A DNA stretch of 63,154 nt from an uncultured Mordavella sp. (GCA_902406105.1 CABPCP010000008.1:1-63154); one strand, 5' to 3'. Counted from the stretch's first letter, positions 33,855 through 42,734 are shown. Program-made: numbers and translations. The notes: a model not told the origin generated them from the sequence alone.

Positions 33855-33914
33855 TTGACAAATCTTATTCTGCGACATATAATAACATTGTTATATGACA
33901 CTGTTATATGGAGG
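33855..33914 (+). promoter_or_regulatory. strong promoter and repeated operator of the TetR gene
   Basis: TTGACA (33855-33860), 17-nt spacer, TATAAT (33878-33883). CATATAA (33876-33882) / TTATATG (33891-33897) is an inverted repeat over the -10, and TGTTATATG occurs twice in direct orientation (33889-33897, 33902-33910). GGAGG follows 5 nt before the ATG at 33920. Fits autorepression by TetR. Confidence 0.75.
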
Positions 33915-33919
33915 ATATT

Positions 33920-34537
33920 ATGGACGAAAAGTCATCTGCCACATTAGAAAATATTTTGCAGGCCGCCATGGAAGAATTTTCTGACAAAGGTTTTCTGGGC
34001 GCATCCCTGCGTCAGATCGTAAAAAAGGCCGGCGTGACCACCGGTGCCTTCTATGGATATTTTTCCAGCAAAGAGGCTTTGTTTAACGCCATTGTGGAAC
34101 CTCATGCCGCGGCGCTCATGGGGAAGTTTATGGAGGCCCAGACCTCTTTCGCCGAGCTGCCTGAAGAACAGCAGCCAGACCACATGGGGGTGGAATCCTC
34201 GAACTGTATCCACTGGATGGTAGAATACATCTGTCAGCACCGGGAACCGGTGAAACTGATGCTGTGCCGATCGGAAGGCACCAGCTATGAGCATTTTGTC
34301 CATAACATGGTGGAGATGGAAGTAGAATACACGATAAAATATATGGAAGTCCTCCGCCGCCTCGGACGGAACATCCCGGAACTGGATGAGCAGATGTGCC
34401 ATATCATTGCCAGCGGTATGTTTAACGGGGTATTTGAGATCGTGCTACACGATATGCCAAGGGATAAAGCCCTGCGCTATGTGGATCAATTGCGGGATTT
34501 TTACACGGCCGGATGGCTGAAATTGATGGGGCAATAG
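33920..34537 (+). CDS. TetR/AcrR family regulator of module 2
   Basis: 205 residues: N-terminal helix-turn-helix (SLRQIVKKAGVTTGAFYGYF, about 26-45) and an all-helical effector domain. Start 33920 is set by GGAGG with 5-nt spacing; an upstream in-frame ATG (33908) lies inside the operator. It precedes a pair of half ABC transporters and takes the place the AraC genes have in the other modules. The stop codon lies in the loop of a GGGGC/GCCCC terminator. Confidence 0.9.
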   Translation: MDEKSSATLENILQAAMEEFSDKGFLGASLRQIVKKAGVTTGAFYGYFSSKEALFNAIVEPHAAALMGKFMEAQTSFAELPEEQQPDHMGVESSNCIHWMVEYICQHREPVKLMLCRSEGTSYEHFVHNMVEMEVEYTIKYMEVLRRLGRNIPELDEQMCHIIASGMFNGVFEIVLHDMPRDKALRYVDQLRDFYTAGWLKLMGQ

Positions 34538-34551
34538 CCCCAATCTTTTTT
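34528..34551 (+). terminator. terminator overlapping the TetR stop codon
   Basis: GGGGC (34528-34532), 4-nt loop containing the TAG stop, GCCCC (34537-34541), then AATCTTTTTT. Confidence 0.75.
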
Positions 34552-34559
34552 GCATGACA

Positions 34560-34575
34560 GTTAGTTATATCTAAC
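34560..34575 (+). promoter_or_regulatory. GTTAG-N6-CTAAC box before the module 2 ABC pair
   Basis: GTTAG-TTATAT-CTAAC, flanked by A and T, thus an 18-bp palindrome like those at 24387, 27319 and 38835. Not followed by a T-run, so it is not part of a terminator here. It lies 44 nt before the transporter start. Confidence 0.6.
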
Positions 34576-34618
34576 TTCATGATAAATATTTTCAACAAGT
34601 AGAGGAGGTATTCTTGTG

Positions 34619-36400
34619 ATGCAAAAAAAACAAAGCAGCCTGTCCCGCATCTTGAGCTATGCAGGCGGGCACAAAAATCTCACCCTGTTGGGCTGTATCC
34701 TCTCTGCCCTGTCTGCGATACTGGGACTGATCCCTTATGTGTGCGTCTGGCTGGCGGCAAGGAATGTACTGGAGTCCTGGCCCGGCCTTGAGGGAACCTC
34801 CGGCCTGGCCCGCTGGGGCTGGACTGCGGTATGGACTGCCATCGGCAGTATCGCTCTGTATTTTGCGGCGCTCATGTCTACTCATATCGCTGCATTCCGA
34901 ACCGCCCGGAACATCCGGCGTACTGCTATGGCCCACGTATTGAATCTGCCTCTGGGATTCTTTACGGGAAATCAGTCAGGGCGTCTCAGGAAACTGATTG
35001 ATGACAACGCCGGACTCACGGAAGATCTGCTGGCCCACAAGCTCCCTGATCTGGCGGGAACCATCGTCACCCCGATCGCTGCCATCGTAATGCTGTTTCT
35101 CTTTGACTGGAAAATGGGGCTTCTGTGCCTGCTTACCATGGTTCTCGCCCTTCTTTCCATGTGCCTGATGATGGGCGGCAAAAACGCAGGGTTTTTCCAC
35201 CGTTATCAGCAGGAAATCGAACGCATGAGCGGCGAAGCTGTGGAATATGTCCGGGGCATCCCAGTGGTAAAGATGTTCCAACAGACGGTCTACTCCTTCA
35301 AGGCTTTTTACACAGCCATCAAGGATTACAGCAATCTGGCCAGCCAGTATGCCATGAGCTGCCGTGTGGGACAGACCTGTTTCCTGACATTTATCAACGG
35401 CGCTTTCGCCCTGCTGATCCCGGCGGCGCTGTTGCTGGCCTCCGGCGGGAATGTGCGGACGGTGCTTGTCAACTTTATCTTCTACGCTTTGTTTGCTCCC
35501 GCCTGCGGCCAGATGATCAATCGGATCATGTATATGAGCGAGGCTGTCATGGAGGCAGACGAAGCTGTGGGACGTCTGGATGAAATTCTTGACCAGAAGC
35601 CTATGAAAGAAGCCGGCATACAGAAACGCCCCTCAAACGCCGCCGTCTCCTTTGACCATGTGACCTTTACTTATCCAGGTGCAGACTGCCCGTCTCTGAA
35701 TGATGTATCATTTACCGTCCACCCCGGTCAGGTGACAGCGCTGGTAGGACCGTCCGGGGGCGGGAAAACTACAGCCGCCAGCCTGATCCCACGTTTCTGG
35801 GATACAGACAGCGGCAGTGTTTCCATTGGCGGTGCCAATGTAAAGGAAATGGACACGGAAGACCTGATGAAGCAGGTGGCCTTTGTGTTTCAGGATACCC
35901 GGTTGTTTAAGGAAAGCCTATTGGAGAATATCCGGGCTGCCCGACCACACGCATCCAGAGAAGAGGTGCTGTCTGCCGCCCACGCCGCCCAGTGTGATGA
36001 CATTCTGGGAAAACTGCCGCAGAGGCTGGATACTGTCATTGGAACGAAAGGAATTTATCTCTCCGGTGGTGAGCAGCAGCGGATTGCTCTGGCGCGGGCT
36101 ATCTTAAAAGACGCTCCTATCGTCGTGCTGGATGAGGCTACTGCTTTTGCCGATCCGGAGAACGAGCATCAGATCCAGAAAGCGTTTGAAGCGCTGACCA
36201 AAAACAAAACCGTGCTGATGATCGCCCACCGACTGTCCACGGTACAGGATGCAGACAACATCATCGTCCTAAGCGACGGGAAGATCGCAGAACAGGGAAA
36301 CCACAGTGACCTGCTTAAGAAAAACGGCGTCTACGCCGCCATGTGGACAGATTATCAGCGCAGCGCCCAGTGGAAAGTCGGAAAGGAGGCATCGATATGA
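34619..36400 (+). CDS. half ABC transporter, permease-ATPase (YbtP-like), module 2
   Basis: 593 residues from ATG 34619 (a GTG lies one codon earlier; AGGAGG upstream). Six membrane helices, Walker A GPSGGGKTT, signature LSGGEQQRIALA (the arginine/glutamine order differs from its paralogues), Walker B IVVLDEATA, H-loop IAHRLST. Closest relative in the window is the first half transporter of module 1. Base composition is visibly richer in G and C than module 1, suggesting the modules were collected from different sources. Overlaps the partner gene by ATGA. Confidence 0.87.
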   Translation: MQKKQSSLSRILSYAGGHKNLTLLGCILSALSAILGLIPYVCVWLAARNVLESWPGLEGTSGLARWGWTAVWTAIGSIALYFAALMSTHIAAFRTARNIRRTAMAHVLNLPLGFFTGNQSGRLRKLIDDNAGLTEDLLAHKLPDLAGTIVTPIAAIVMLFLFDWKMGLLCLLTMVLALLSMCLMMGGKNAGFFHRYQQEIERMSGEAVEYVRGIPVVKMFQQTVYSFKAFYTAIKDYSNLASQYAMSCRVGQTCFLTFINGAFALLIPAALLLASGGNVRTVLVNFIFYALFAPACGQMINRIMYMSEAVMEADEAVGRLDEILDQKPMKEAGIQKRPSNAAVSFDHVTFTYPGADCPSLNDVSFTVHPGQVTALVGPSGGGKTTAASLIPRFWDTDSGSVSIGGANVKEMDTEDLMKQVAFVFQDTRLFKESLLENIRAARPHASREEVLSAAHAAQCDDILGKLPQRLDTVIGTKGIYLSGGEQQRIALARAILKDAPIVVLDEATAFADPENEHQIQKAFEALTKNKTVLMIAHRLSTVQDADNIIVLSDGKIAEQGNHSDLLKKNGVYAAMWTDYQRSAQWKVGKEASI

Positions 36401-38142
36401 CGAAAAAATTACAGCACTTATTTGCTCTCAGCGAAAAAGGGGCAAAGGATCTGGTGAAAGCCGTTATCTGGTGTTTTGTGTGCAATGTGGCCCTCATGTT
36501 CCCTGTCGGGGCGGCTTTATTCACGGCGCAGCACCTTCTCGGCTGCATGGAGAATAGCAACAGACCTATGGACGGGTTCTGGATTTATACAGGCTTTGCC
36601 CTGGCAGTTCTTGTCCTGTTGTTCATCCTCCATTGGTTTCAGTATGCCTCGCTCTACCTGGCAACCTATAAGGAGAGCGCTAACCGGCGGGTGAGCCTGG
36701 CGGAAACCCTGCGGCGGCTTCCCCTGTCCTTTTTCGGAAACCGAGATTTAAGCGACCTGACTTCTACCATGATTGCCGACTGCTCCAGCCTGGATCAGAT
36801 GTTTTCCCACTACGTTCCTCAACTGTTTGCCTCCATTTTTTCCACGCTGGTAATCGGCATCGCTATGTTCCTCTGCGACTGGCGGATGGCGCTGGCCGTC
36901 TTATGGGTGGTGCCGGTGGCGATCCTGCTCACAGCAGGGAGCAAGAAGATCCAGGATTCCTTCGGGACAAAGAATATTCTGAATAAGCGGGCGGTGGCCG
37001 ACTGCATCCAGGAGGGGCTGGAAACCATCCGGGACATCAAAGCGTGCAATCGTCAGGAAGCCTATATGGAAAAGCTGAAGGATAAACTGGCCGCCATGGA
37101 AAAAGGCTCTATCCATTCAGAACTGGCTACCGGCGTGTTTGTTTGCTCTGCCCAGGCATTCCTTCGCCTTGGACTGGCGACCACCATCCTGACCGGCGGC
37201 GCGCTTCTGGCGACAGGAGAGCTTTCTTTCCTCTATTTTCTGGGGTTCCTCTTTGCGGCCGCAAGACTGTACGACCCGCTTGGACTGGTACTGCAGAATA
37301 TTGCCGCCACATTCAACACCAAGCTGCAGATTGAGCGGATGCGCTCCATTCTGGAACAGCCGGTGCAGACGGGGACGGAGGACTTTACACCGCAGAATTA
37401 CGATATTACTTTTGATCACGTTTCCTTTGCTTATCGGGAAGGGGATGGTGTATTGGAGGGCGTGAGTTTCACGGCCAGACAGGGAGAAGTGACTGCCCTC
37501 ATCGGTCCTTCCGGCGGCGGGAAATCAACCGCCTGCAAGCTGGCAGCCCGGTTCTGGGATGTCACCGGTGGAAAGGTTCTCTTAGGCGGAACGGATGTGT
37601 CCGCAGTAGATCCGGAGACGCTTCTGCGCTCCTACTCCATGGTATTTCAGGATGTGGTGCTGTTCCGGGATACGGTGATGGAGAATATCCGCCTTGGCCG
37701 GCGGGGAGCAACGGATGAAGAAGTCATGGTTGCTGCCAAGACCGCCCGGTGCGATGAGTTTATTCAAAAACTTCCACAAGGCTATCAGACCATGATCGGA
37801 GAAAACGGCTCCACCCTCTCTGGTGGTGAACGCCAGCGGATTTCCATCGCCCGCGCCCTGCTGAAAGACGCACCTGTGATTCTGTTAGATGAAGCCACCG
37901 CCAGCCTGGACGTAGAGAACGAGAGCGCCGTGCAGGAAGCTCTCTCCCGTCTGCTCCAAGGCAAGACGGTGCTGGTCATCGCCCACCGGATGCGTACTGT
38001 GGCCGGTGCCGACCACATCGTGGTGCTGGAAGACGGCCATGTGGCTCAACAGGGAACTCCGGCGGAGCTGATGGAGCAGGGCGGTCTTTACCGCCGTATG
38101 GTGGAGCTTCAGAGCCAGAGCGCCCAGTGGAGGCTGGGTTAA
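36397..38142 (+). CDS. half ABC transporter, permease-ATPase (YbtQ-like), module 2
   Basis: 581 residues, starting in an ATGA overlap with its partner. Six membrane helices, Walker A GPSGGGKST, signature LSGGERQRISIARALL, Walker B VILLDEATASLD, H-loop IAHRMRT. Probably forms a heterodimer with the preceding gene. This module has no ECF genes or dtxR of its own, but it carries the shared GTTAG box, so it could be under the regulators of modules 1 and 3. Confidence 0.87.
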   Translation: MTKKLQHLFALSEKGAKDLVKAVIWCFVCNVALMFPVGAALFTAQHLLGCMENSNRPMDGFWIYTGFALAVLVLLFILHWFQYASLYLATYKESANRRVSLAETLRRLPLSFFGNRDLSDLTSTMIADCSSLDQMFSHYVPQLFASIFSTLVIGIAMFLCDWRMALAVLWVVPVAILLTAGSKKIQDSFGTKNILNKRAVADCIQEGLETIRDIKACNRQEAYMEKLKDKLAAMEKGSIHSELATGVFVCSAQAFLRLGLATTILTGGALLATGELSFLYFLGFLFAAARLYDPLGLVLQNIAATFNTKLQIERMRSILEQPVQTGTEDFTPQNYDITFDHVSFAYREGDGVLEGVSFTARQGEVTALIGPSGGGKSTACKLAARFWDVTGGKVLLGGTDVSAVDPETLLRSYSMVFQDVVLFRDTVMENIRLGRRGATDEEVMVAAKTARCDEFIQKLPQGYQTMIGENGSTLSGGERQRISIARALLKDAPVILLDEATASLDVENESAVQEALSRLLQGKTVLVIAHRMRTVAGADHIVVLEDGHVAQQGTPAELMEQGGLYRRMVELQSQSAQWRLG

Positions 38143-38151
38143 TTATTCCGC

Positions 38152-38421
38152 CTATTCAAGTTCATTCGTTTTTTCCTTCGGGAGTACAATATACTTTGGC
38201 TGTTCAAGCAGCATGCTGACGTTTTGACTAAGGGTATCGTACTCCCGTTCTTTCTGCTGGGCCTTCCGGCATTCCGATTGCAGGGCGGTCCGCCTGGCGG
38301 TTGGCTCGTCCATCTTGGCCCGGAGCCGCTTGGTGGCTGGCGGGGCTATCTTCTCGTCGATGGATTGCTTCTCCGCCGTCACCCAAAACTTCATCCGGAT
38401 GTTCTGTTTCTGATTTGCCAT
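38152..38421 (-). pseudogene. collapsed mobilisation module: MobC-like start joined to a relaxase-like tail
   Basis: An 89-residue frame. The first 20-25 residues (MANQKQNIRMKFWVTAEK) read like the start of Tn1549-type MobC accessory proteins. The rest (KRLRAKMDEPTARRTALQ, then EREYDTLSQNVSMLLEQP) reads like the helical tail of the relaxase that normally follows. An internal deletion removing the end of mobC and nearly all of the relaxase would give this. Alternatively it is an unknown small helical protein. Confidence 0.5.
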
Positions 38422-38740
38422 TCCGCTTCGCCTCCGTTTCCCATAAGTATCTGGGAGAGTCTAGCCTGTCGACTCGGTCGGCGCTTCAGAGCGTTTCACG
38501 CTTTGAGGTCTTCACCGGAGACCCGCGCCCCAGCAAGCAATTTTTGTGTTTAAAGGCAGGGGTTCCCCTAAACCGAAAACCGCCATTGGGTACTCGCTGG
38601 CTGTGCTTGCTCCCGAAATCCTATCCTCATATTTTCCCCCTACTAATACTACAATTCGGAGGCTTGAAAATGGCCTCGTAATAAATGGATTCAACATGAT
38701 TGGCGCTGTTAACACTGAAAAAATTATTTTCAAAACTATT
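38422..38740. other. gene-free segment, possible oriT remnant
   Basis: No gene supported. Lies directly upstream (minus-strand sense) of the MobC-like start, where related elements keep oriT. Contains AGGGGTTCCCCT within a run of short GC-rich repeats (about 38555-38566), a compact hairpin that could be part of a nic region. No nic site can be assigned by eye. Confidence 0.3.
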
Positions 38741-38742
38741 TG

Positions 38743-38850
38743 GGGCTTTTTCTACCCATGCAGAGTAGAGAAAGCCGAAAATAAGAATTACACTAAATAC
38801 ACGGTATTTTATGCCGTATATTTTTTGCAAGCTGGTTAGCAAATACTAAC
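38743..38850 (+). promoter_or_regulatory. module 3 first leader: motif, -10, hairpin and metal box
   Basis: GGGCTTT (38743) and AGAGTAG (38762) are 19 nt apart; TACACT (38789-38794) starts 27 nt after AGAG. A 10-bp-arm hairpin with one mismatch (38797-38806 / 38812-38821) runs into six T. Further on lies GTTAG-CAAATA-CTAAC (38835-38850), separate from the hairpin and next to the ribosome binding site. Gene start at 38866. Confidence 0.6.
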
Positions 38851-38865
38851 TTAGGAGGAATTGTT

Positions 38866-39462
38866 ATGAGTAGTACGAATCTAAACAACAAGTTACAAGC
38901 CAAAGATTTAATCAATGTGGGCATCTTCACTGCTATCTACTTTGTGGTCTACTTTGTGGTGATGATGATTGCCTACATACCAATTCTAACCTTGACCCTC
39001 GGATTTTTATGCCCTATATTTTGCGGTATTCCTACTATGCTTTATTTTACAAAGGTTAAGAAGTTCGGCATGATTACTTTGATGGGTACTATCTTGGGCC
39101 TCATTATGATGGTCATGGGTAGCGGATTTTTTGTTTTGATTTTTGGCGTCGTCTGCGGCATCTTGGGTGATTTAATTATGAAAACCGGCCATTACAGCAG
39201 TTGGAAATCCGTTCTGTTGGGATACGGCGTCCTTTCTATCTGGACCATGGGTTATTATAGTCGTCTGTTCTTTACTAGAGACACCTATCTGGCAAGTTTG
39301 GCGGCTGGCTATGGGCAAGAGTTTGCTGATACGCTCTCAGCCTATACACCGAACTGGATGTACCTCGTACTGGCGATCTCTTGTTTTATCGGCGGCTTGC
39401 TGGGAGCCTTACTGGGTCGTGCTATTTTGAAAAAACACTTTGTGAAAGCTGGGATTGTGTAA
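38866..39462 (+). CDS. MptD/Trep_Strep-type ECF S component, module 3
   Basis: 198 residues with about six membrane helices, N-terminal KLQAKDLINVGIFTAIYFVV and C-terminal AILKKHFVKAGIV, homologous end to end to the module 1 S component (26592). In this module the S gene comes first, so gene order differs (S-T-A-AraC against AraC-T-A-S), indicating rearrangement or separate descent rather than a recent tandem duplication. Substrate probably the same class (haem or siderophore), by inference. Confidence 0.85.
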   Translation: MSSTNLNNKLQAKDLINVGIFTAIYFVVYFVVMMIAYIPILTLTLGFLCPIFCGIPTMLYFTKVKKFGMITLMGTILGLIMMVMGSGFFVLIFGVVCGILGDLIMKTGHYSSWKSVLLGYGVLSIWTMGYYSRLFFTRDTYLASLAAGYGQEFADTLSAYTPNWMYLVLAISCFIGGLLGALLGRAILKKHFVKAGIV

Positions 39463-40190
39463 TGGAGAGCCAGCGTGAGCTTCCTTTTGAATCTCGTTCA
39501 AATATCCCGCTGGACCCGCGCACAAAGATTTATCTTTTGCTCACAGTTACTACCTTTATGACAGCCGGTAGCGGGGCAATTGTTAGTAATTATATTCGCC
39601 CTGTTTTAGCTTTTTTTCCTTTCCTTATGCTACTGTTTTCACGCCGCTGGAAAGCGACTATAACATTTGGCATTACTTATGTGGTACTCTATATACTGGA
39701 TCTTGTATTACTTCCTGTGTTGAAGGGTATATGGGGGTTCCTTTTAGGTGGCATGGTCGGAATTTACACCTATATCCTTCCCGGGTTTGTTATGGGATTC
39801 TATTTGATTGACACTACCAGTGTAAGTGAGTTTGTAGCTGCTATGGAACGGGTACACGCACCGCAAGGACTGGTTATACCAGTATCGGTGGTATTTCGTT
39901 TCTTTCCGACAGTCAAAGAGGAATATGCTGCTATCCGAGATGCCATGAAAATGCGTGGAATTTCCACCTTCCGTAGCCCTATGCAAATGCTGGAGTATCG
40001 AATTGTGCCATTGATGATTTCTGTCGCAAAAATCGGAGAAGATTTATCTGCTGCGGCTTTGACTCGTGGGTTGGGAGCACCTATCAAGCGTACAAATATT
40101 TGCAAGATTGGCTTTGGCGCTGTGGATATGGTCTTTCTTCTGGCCTCACTTCCATGCTGGGCAGCATTTGTTATGGGGGTGTTGGCATGA
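39462..40190 (+). CDS. ECF T component, module 3
   Basis: 242 residues starting in a TAATG overlap with the S gene. About five membrane helices and the ATPase-coupling motifs RDAMKMRG (about 160) and AALTRGLG (about 200). A longer frame from 39381 only overlaps the S gene and has no ribosome binding site. Followed by the fused ATPase gene in an ATGA overlap. Confidence 0.9.
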   Translation: MESQRELPFESRSNIPLDPRTKIYLLLTVTTFMTAGSGAIVSNYIRPVLAFFPFLMLLFSRRWKATITFGITYVVLYILDLVLLPVLKGIWGFLLGGMVGIYTYILPGFVMGFYLIDTTSVSEFVAAMERVHAPQGLVIPVSVVFRFFPTVKEEYAAIRDAMKMRGISTFRSPMQMLEYRIVPLMISVAKIGEDLSAAALTRGLGAPIKRTNICKIGFGAVDMVFLLASLPCWAAFVMGVLA

Positions 40191-41647
40191 TTGAGATAAA
40201 AGGGATCAACTTCCGTTACGCAGGCGGAACAGACGCAGGAGGATTGCGGAATATTGACCTGACCATCCCTGATGGTCAGGTTCTCCTTCTGTGTGGGGAA
40301 TCAGGGTGTGGTAAGACAACCCTGACTCGTCTAGTCAACGGTCTAATCCCCAATTATTATGAGGGGGAATTAACTGGTGAGGTACTTATCAATGGGAATG
40401 TTGTCTCCCAAATGCCGCTTTATGAAACGGCCAAAATTGTAGGAAGTGTATTTCAAAACCCAAGGACACAGTTTTTTACCATAGACACCACCAGCGAGTT
40501 GGCTTTTGGTAGCGAAAATTTAGGTCTGCCGGAACAAGAAATTGTCCGGCGCGTGTGGACTGCCAGCAGGGAAACGAGGCTTGAATCCTTGCTGGGACGC
40601 AATCTTTTTGAACTTTCCGGCGGCGAAAAACAGAAAATCGCCTGCGGCTGTGTGTCTGCCGGGTTACCAGAAATAATTGTTATGGATGAGCCCTCCTCTA
40701 ATTTGGATATGTTCGCTACGGCGGAGTTGAGAGAAATGATCCGGCGCTGGAAGGCTCAGGGGAAAACAATCCTGATTGCAGAACATCGTCTGCATTATCT
40801 ATACGATCTAATAGACCGAATTATCTATCTGAAAAAGGGACGAATTGAATACGACCTTACCGCATTGGAAGCAGGAGCACTCTCCGTAGAACAGCAGCTT
40901 ACAATGGGGCTGCGGCCATTTGATTTACGGCAGTACCCTACGACTGAAACGAAGTACCAGAATAGAGGCACGATTACTTGCGAACACTTTTTCCTCTCCT
41001 ATACGAAAAAGCAGAATGCACTCTGTATTGAAAAAGCGGAGTTGCCACAGGCTGGTATCATCGCATTGATTGGACATAATGGTGCTGGAAAATCTACGTT
41101 CGCTCGTTGCCTATGCGGTCTTGAGAAGAAATGCAAGGGTGTTGTCACGCTGGCAGGTAAACGATATAATAGAAAACAAAGGCTTTCCCTTTGCTATATG
41201 GTGATGCAGGATGTCAACCATCAACTTTTTACCGAAAGTGTAGATGAGGAAATGCGAATCAGCATCAAGGGCGGTGAAAGCAATTCTATTCTATCTGTTT
41301 TAGAAGAGTTGGATTTGATCCAATTTCAAGAGCGGCATCCTATGTCTCTCTCTGGTGGACAAAAACAGCGTGTGGCGATTGCTACTGCTGTGGTGTCTGA
41401 CCGTGAAATTTTAATTTTTGACGAGCCGACCAGTGGCTTGGATTTGCGCCATATGCAAGAAGTAGCTATGACTTTGCAAAATCTTCAGCAAATGGGAAAA
41501 ACCGTGCTGGTCATAACACACGATTATGAACTGATTGCCAGTTGCTGTACTCATGTACTTCACTTGGAGTCTGGCGAAGTGCAGGAACAATATCGTTTGG
41601 ATCAGGAGGGCTTTGAGCGGCTGGGGCAATTTTTTATCCGGAGGTAA
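40187..41647 (+). CDS. ECF transporter fused A-A' ATPase, module 3
   Basis: 486 residues with two ABC domains: Walker A GESGCGKTT, signature LSGGEKQ and Walker B IVMDEPSSNLD in the first; Walker A GHNGAGKST, signature LSGGQKQRVA and LIFDEPTSGLD in the second. Q-loops FQNPRTQFF and MQDVNHQLF match the module 1 enzyme. Start at 40187 in the ATGA overlap with EcfT. The next gene (AraC) follows at once, so the regulator is made with the importer. Confidence 0.93.
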   Translation: MIEIKGINFRYAGGTDAGGLRNIDLTIPDGQVLLLCGESGCGKTTLTRLVNGLIPNYYEGELTGEVLINGNVVSQMPLYETAKIVGSVFQNPRTQFFTIDTTSELAFGSENLGLPEQEIVRRVWTASRETRLESLLGRNLFELSGGEKQKIACGCVSAGLPEIIVMDEPSSNLDMFATAELREMIRRWKAQGKTILIAEHRLHYLYDLIDRIIYLKKGRIEYDLTALEAGALSVEQQLTMGLRPFDLRQYPTTETKYQNRGTITCEHFFLSYTKKQNALCIEKAELPQAGIIALIGHNGAGKSTFARCLCGLEKKCKGVVTLAGKRYNRKQRLSLCYMVMQDVNHQLFTESVDEEMRISIKGGESNSILSVLEELDLIQFQERHPMSLSGGQKQRVAIATAVVSDREILIFDEPTSGLDLRHMQEVAMTLQNLQQMGKTVLVITHDYELIASCCTHVLHLESGEVQEQYRLDQEGFERLGQFFIRR

Positions 41648-41652
41648 TGTTC

Positions 41653-42606
41653 ATGTTTGGAACAGAGCAATTTTTCAAAAGTCAACACATGGGATTGCTT
41701 TGCCGCGATGAAGCCTGTTCTGTCTATCAGATGAGAAATGAAACCGGCGACGGTGTAGCAACCTTTTACCCGGTTTATCCCGGTATTTCTGTGATGTATA
41801 GCGATTTTCATATGACAGACTGCCCTCCGCGTCGCTTTGAAAAAAGTCGCTTCATCAATATTCATCATTGTCTGGAGGGACGCGTGGAGTCTGAAGTATC
41901 TAACGGCACATATATCTATTTAGAGCCGGGCGATACTATGATTGAGAATTTCTCTATGGAACATCAATATTGTTCGTTTCCACTCTGCCATTTTCACGGC
42001 GTCGTCATTACGATTGCAGTGGATGAGGCTCTGGCTGGTATGCAGGAGTTTTTGGAACTTTTCAAAATCAATCTTCACACATTGGAAAGTGCCTTTGCTT
42101 TTCGAGAACGGCCTTTTATTCTCCACGGCCATGCTCCCTTGGATCGCCTTTTTTCGGAGTTGTATCAGATACCCGGCTCCATTAAACGCGAATACCTACG
42201 GGTAAAGGTTTTAGAACTGCTTCTGGAATTAAAAGCGATGGATTTCGATACAGTAGAGGCTGAACGACCTTATTTTTATAAGACGCAAATCGAAAAGGTA
42301 AAGGCAATTCAAGCTCTTATGACAGAACATCCGGATTACCATTATACAATGGAGGAACTGGCCAATCGTTTTGATTTATCTGTCTCATCACTGAAACTCT
42401 GTTTTAAGGGAGTTTATGGTGTGCCAATTTATACCTATATGCGAAATTACCGTATGAATATGGCAGCCACGCTCTTGACCCAAACGGAAAAATCAATCGC
42501 AGAAATCGCTGGGCAAGTTGGTTATAGCAACAGCAGCAAGTTTGCCAGAGCGTTCAAAGAGATCAAAGGCGTGACGCCGGTGGAGTTTCGGAAAGTCACA
42601 ATCTAA
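41653..42606 (+). CDS. AraC family transcriptional regulator, module 3
   Basis: About 317 residues from ATG 41653, which has the better distance to GGAGG; ATG 41647 is also in frame. N-terminal sensor domain, then two helix-turn-helix units (TMEELANRFDLSVSSLKLCF; SIAEIAGQVGYSNSSKFARA) and FKEIKGVTPVEFR. Homologous over its length to the module 1 AraC. Its presumed targets carry the two-part motif with 19-bp internal spacing (38743 and 42610), one helical turn shorter than in module 1. Confidence 0.88.
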   Translation: MFGTEQFFKSQHMGLLCRDEACSVYQMRNETGDGVATFYPVYPGISVMYSDFHMTDCPPRRFEKSRFINIHHCLEGRVESEVSNGTYIYLEPGDTMIENFSMEHQYCSFPLCHFHGVVITIAVDEALAGMQEFLELFKINLHTLESAFAFRERPFILHGHAPLDRLFSELYQIPGSIKREYLRVKVLELLLELKAMDFDTVEAERPYFYKTQIEKVKAIQALMTEHPDYHYTMEELANRFDLSVSSLKLCFKGVYGVPIYTYMRNYRMNMAATLLTQTEKSIAEIAGQVGYSNSSKFARAFKEIKGVTPVEFRKVTI

Positions 42607-42609
42607 ACG

Positions 42610-42700
42610 GGGCTATCTTTACCTATGTGGAGTAGATACACAAAAGAAAATTGTTACAATGGAGAGTGTCAGGTGTTGGCCTGATGCTCTCTTTTCTTTT
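42610..42700 (+). promoter_or_regulatory. module 3 second leader: motif, extended -10 and terminator hairpin
   Basis: GGGCTAT (42610) and GGAGTAG (42629), 19 nt apart; extended -10 TGTTACAAT (hexamer 42655-42660) starting 26 nt after GGAG. Then a 12-bp-arm hairpin with two G-T pairs (42662-42673 / 42680-42691) and TTTTCTTTT. No GTTAG box here. The hairpin also serves as terminator of the AraC gene. Transporter start at 42735. Confidence 0.65.
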
Positions 42701-42734
42701 ATAAAGTACAAAACTGTCGGAAATGGAGGTTGCT

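Noticed and set aside
34528..34541. Operator role for GGGGC/GCCCC
   Set aside because: It is a short GC hairpin followed by T-run at the end of the TetR gene, a normal terminator.
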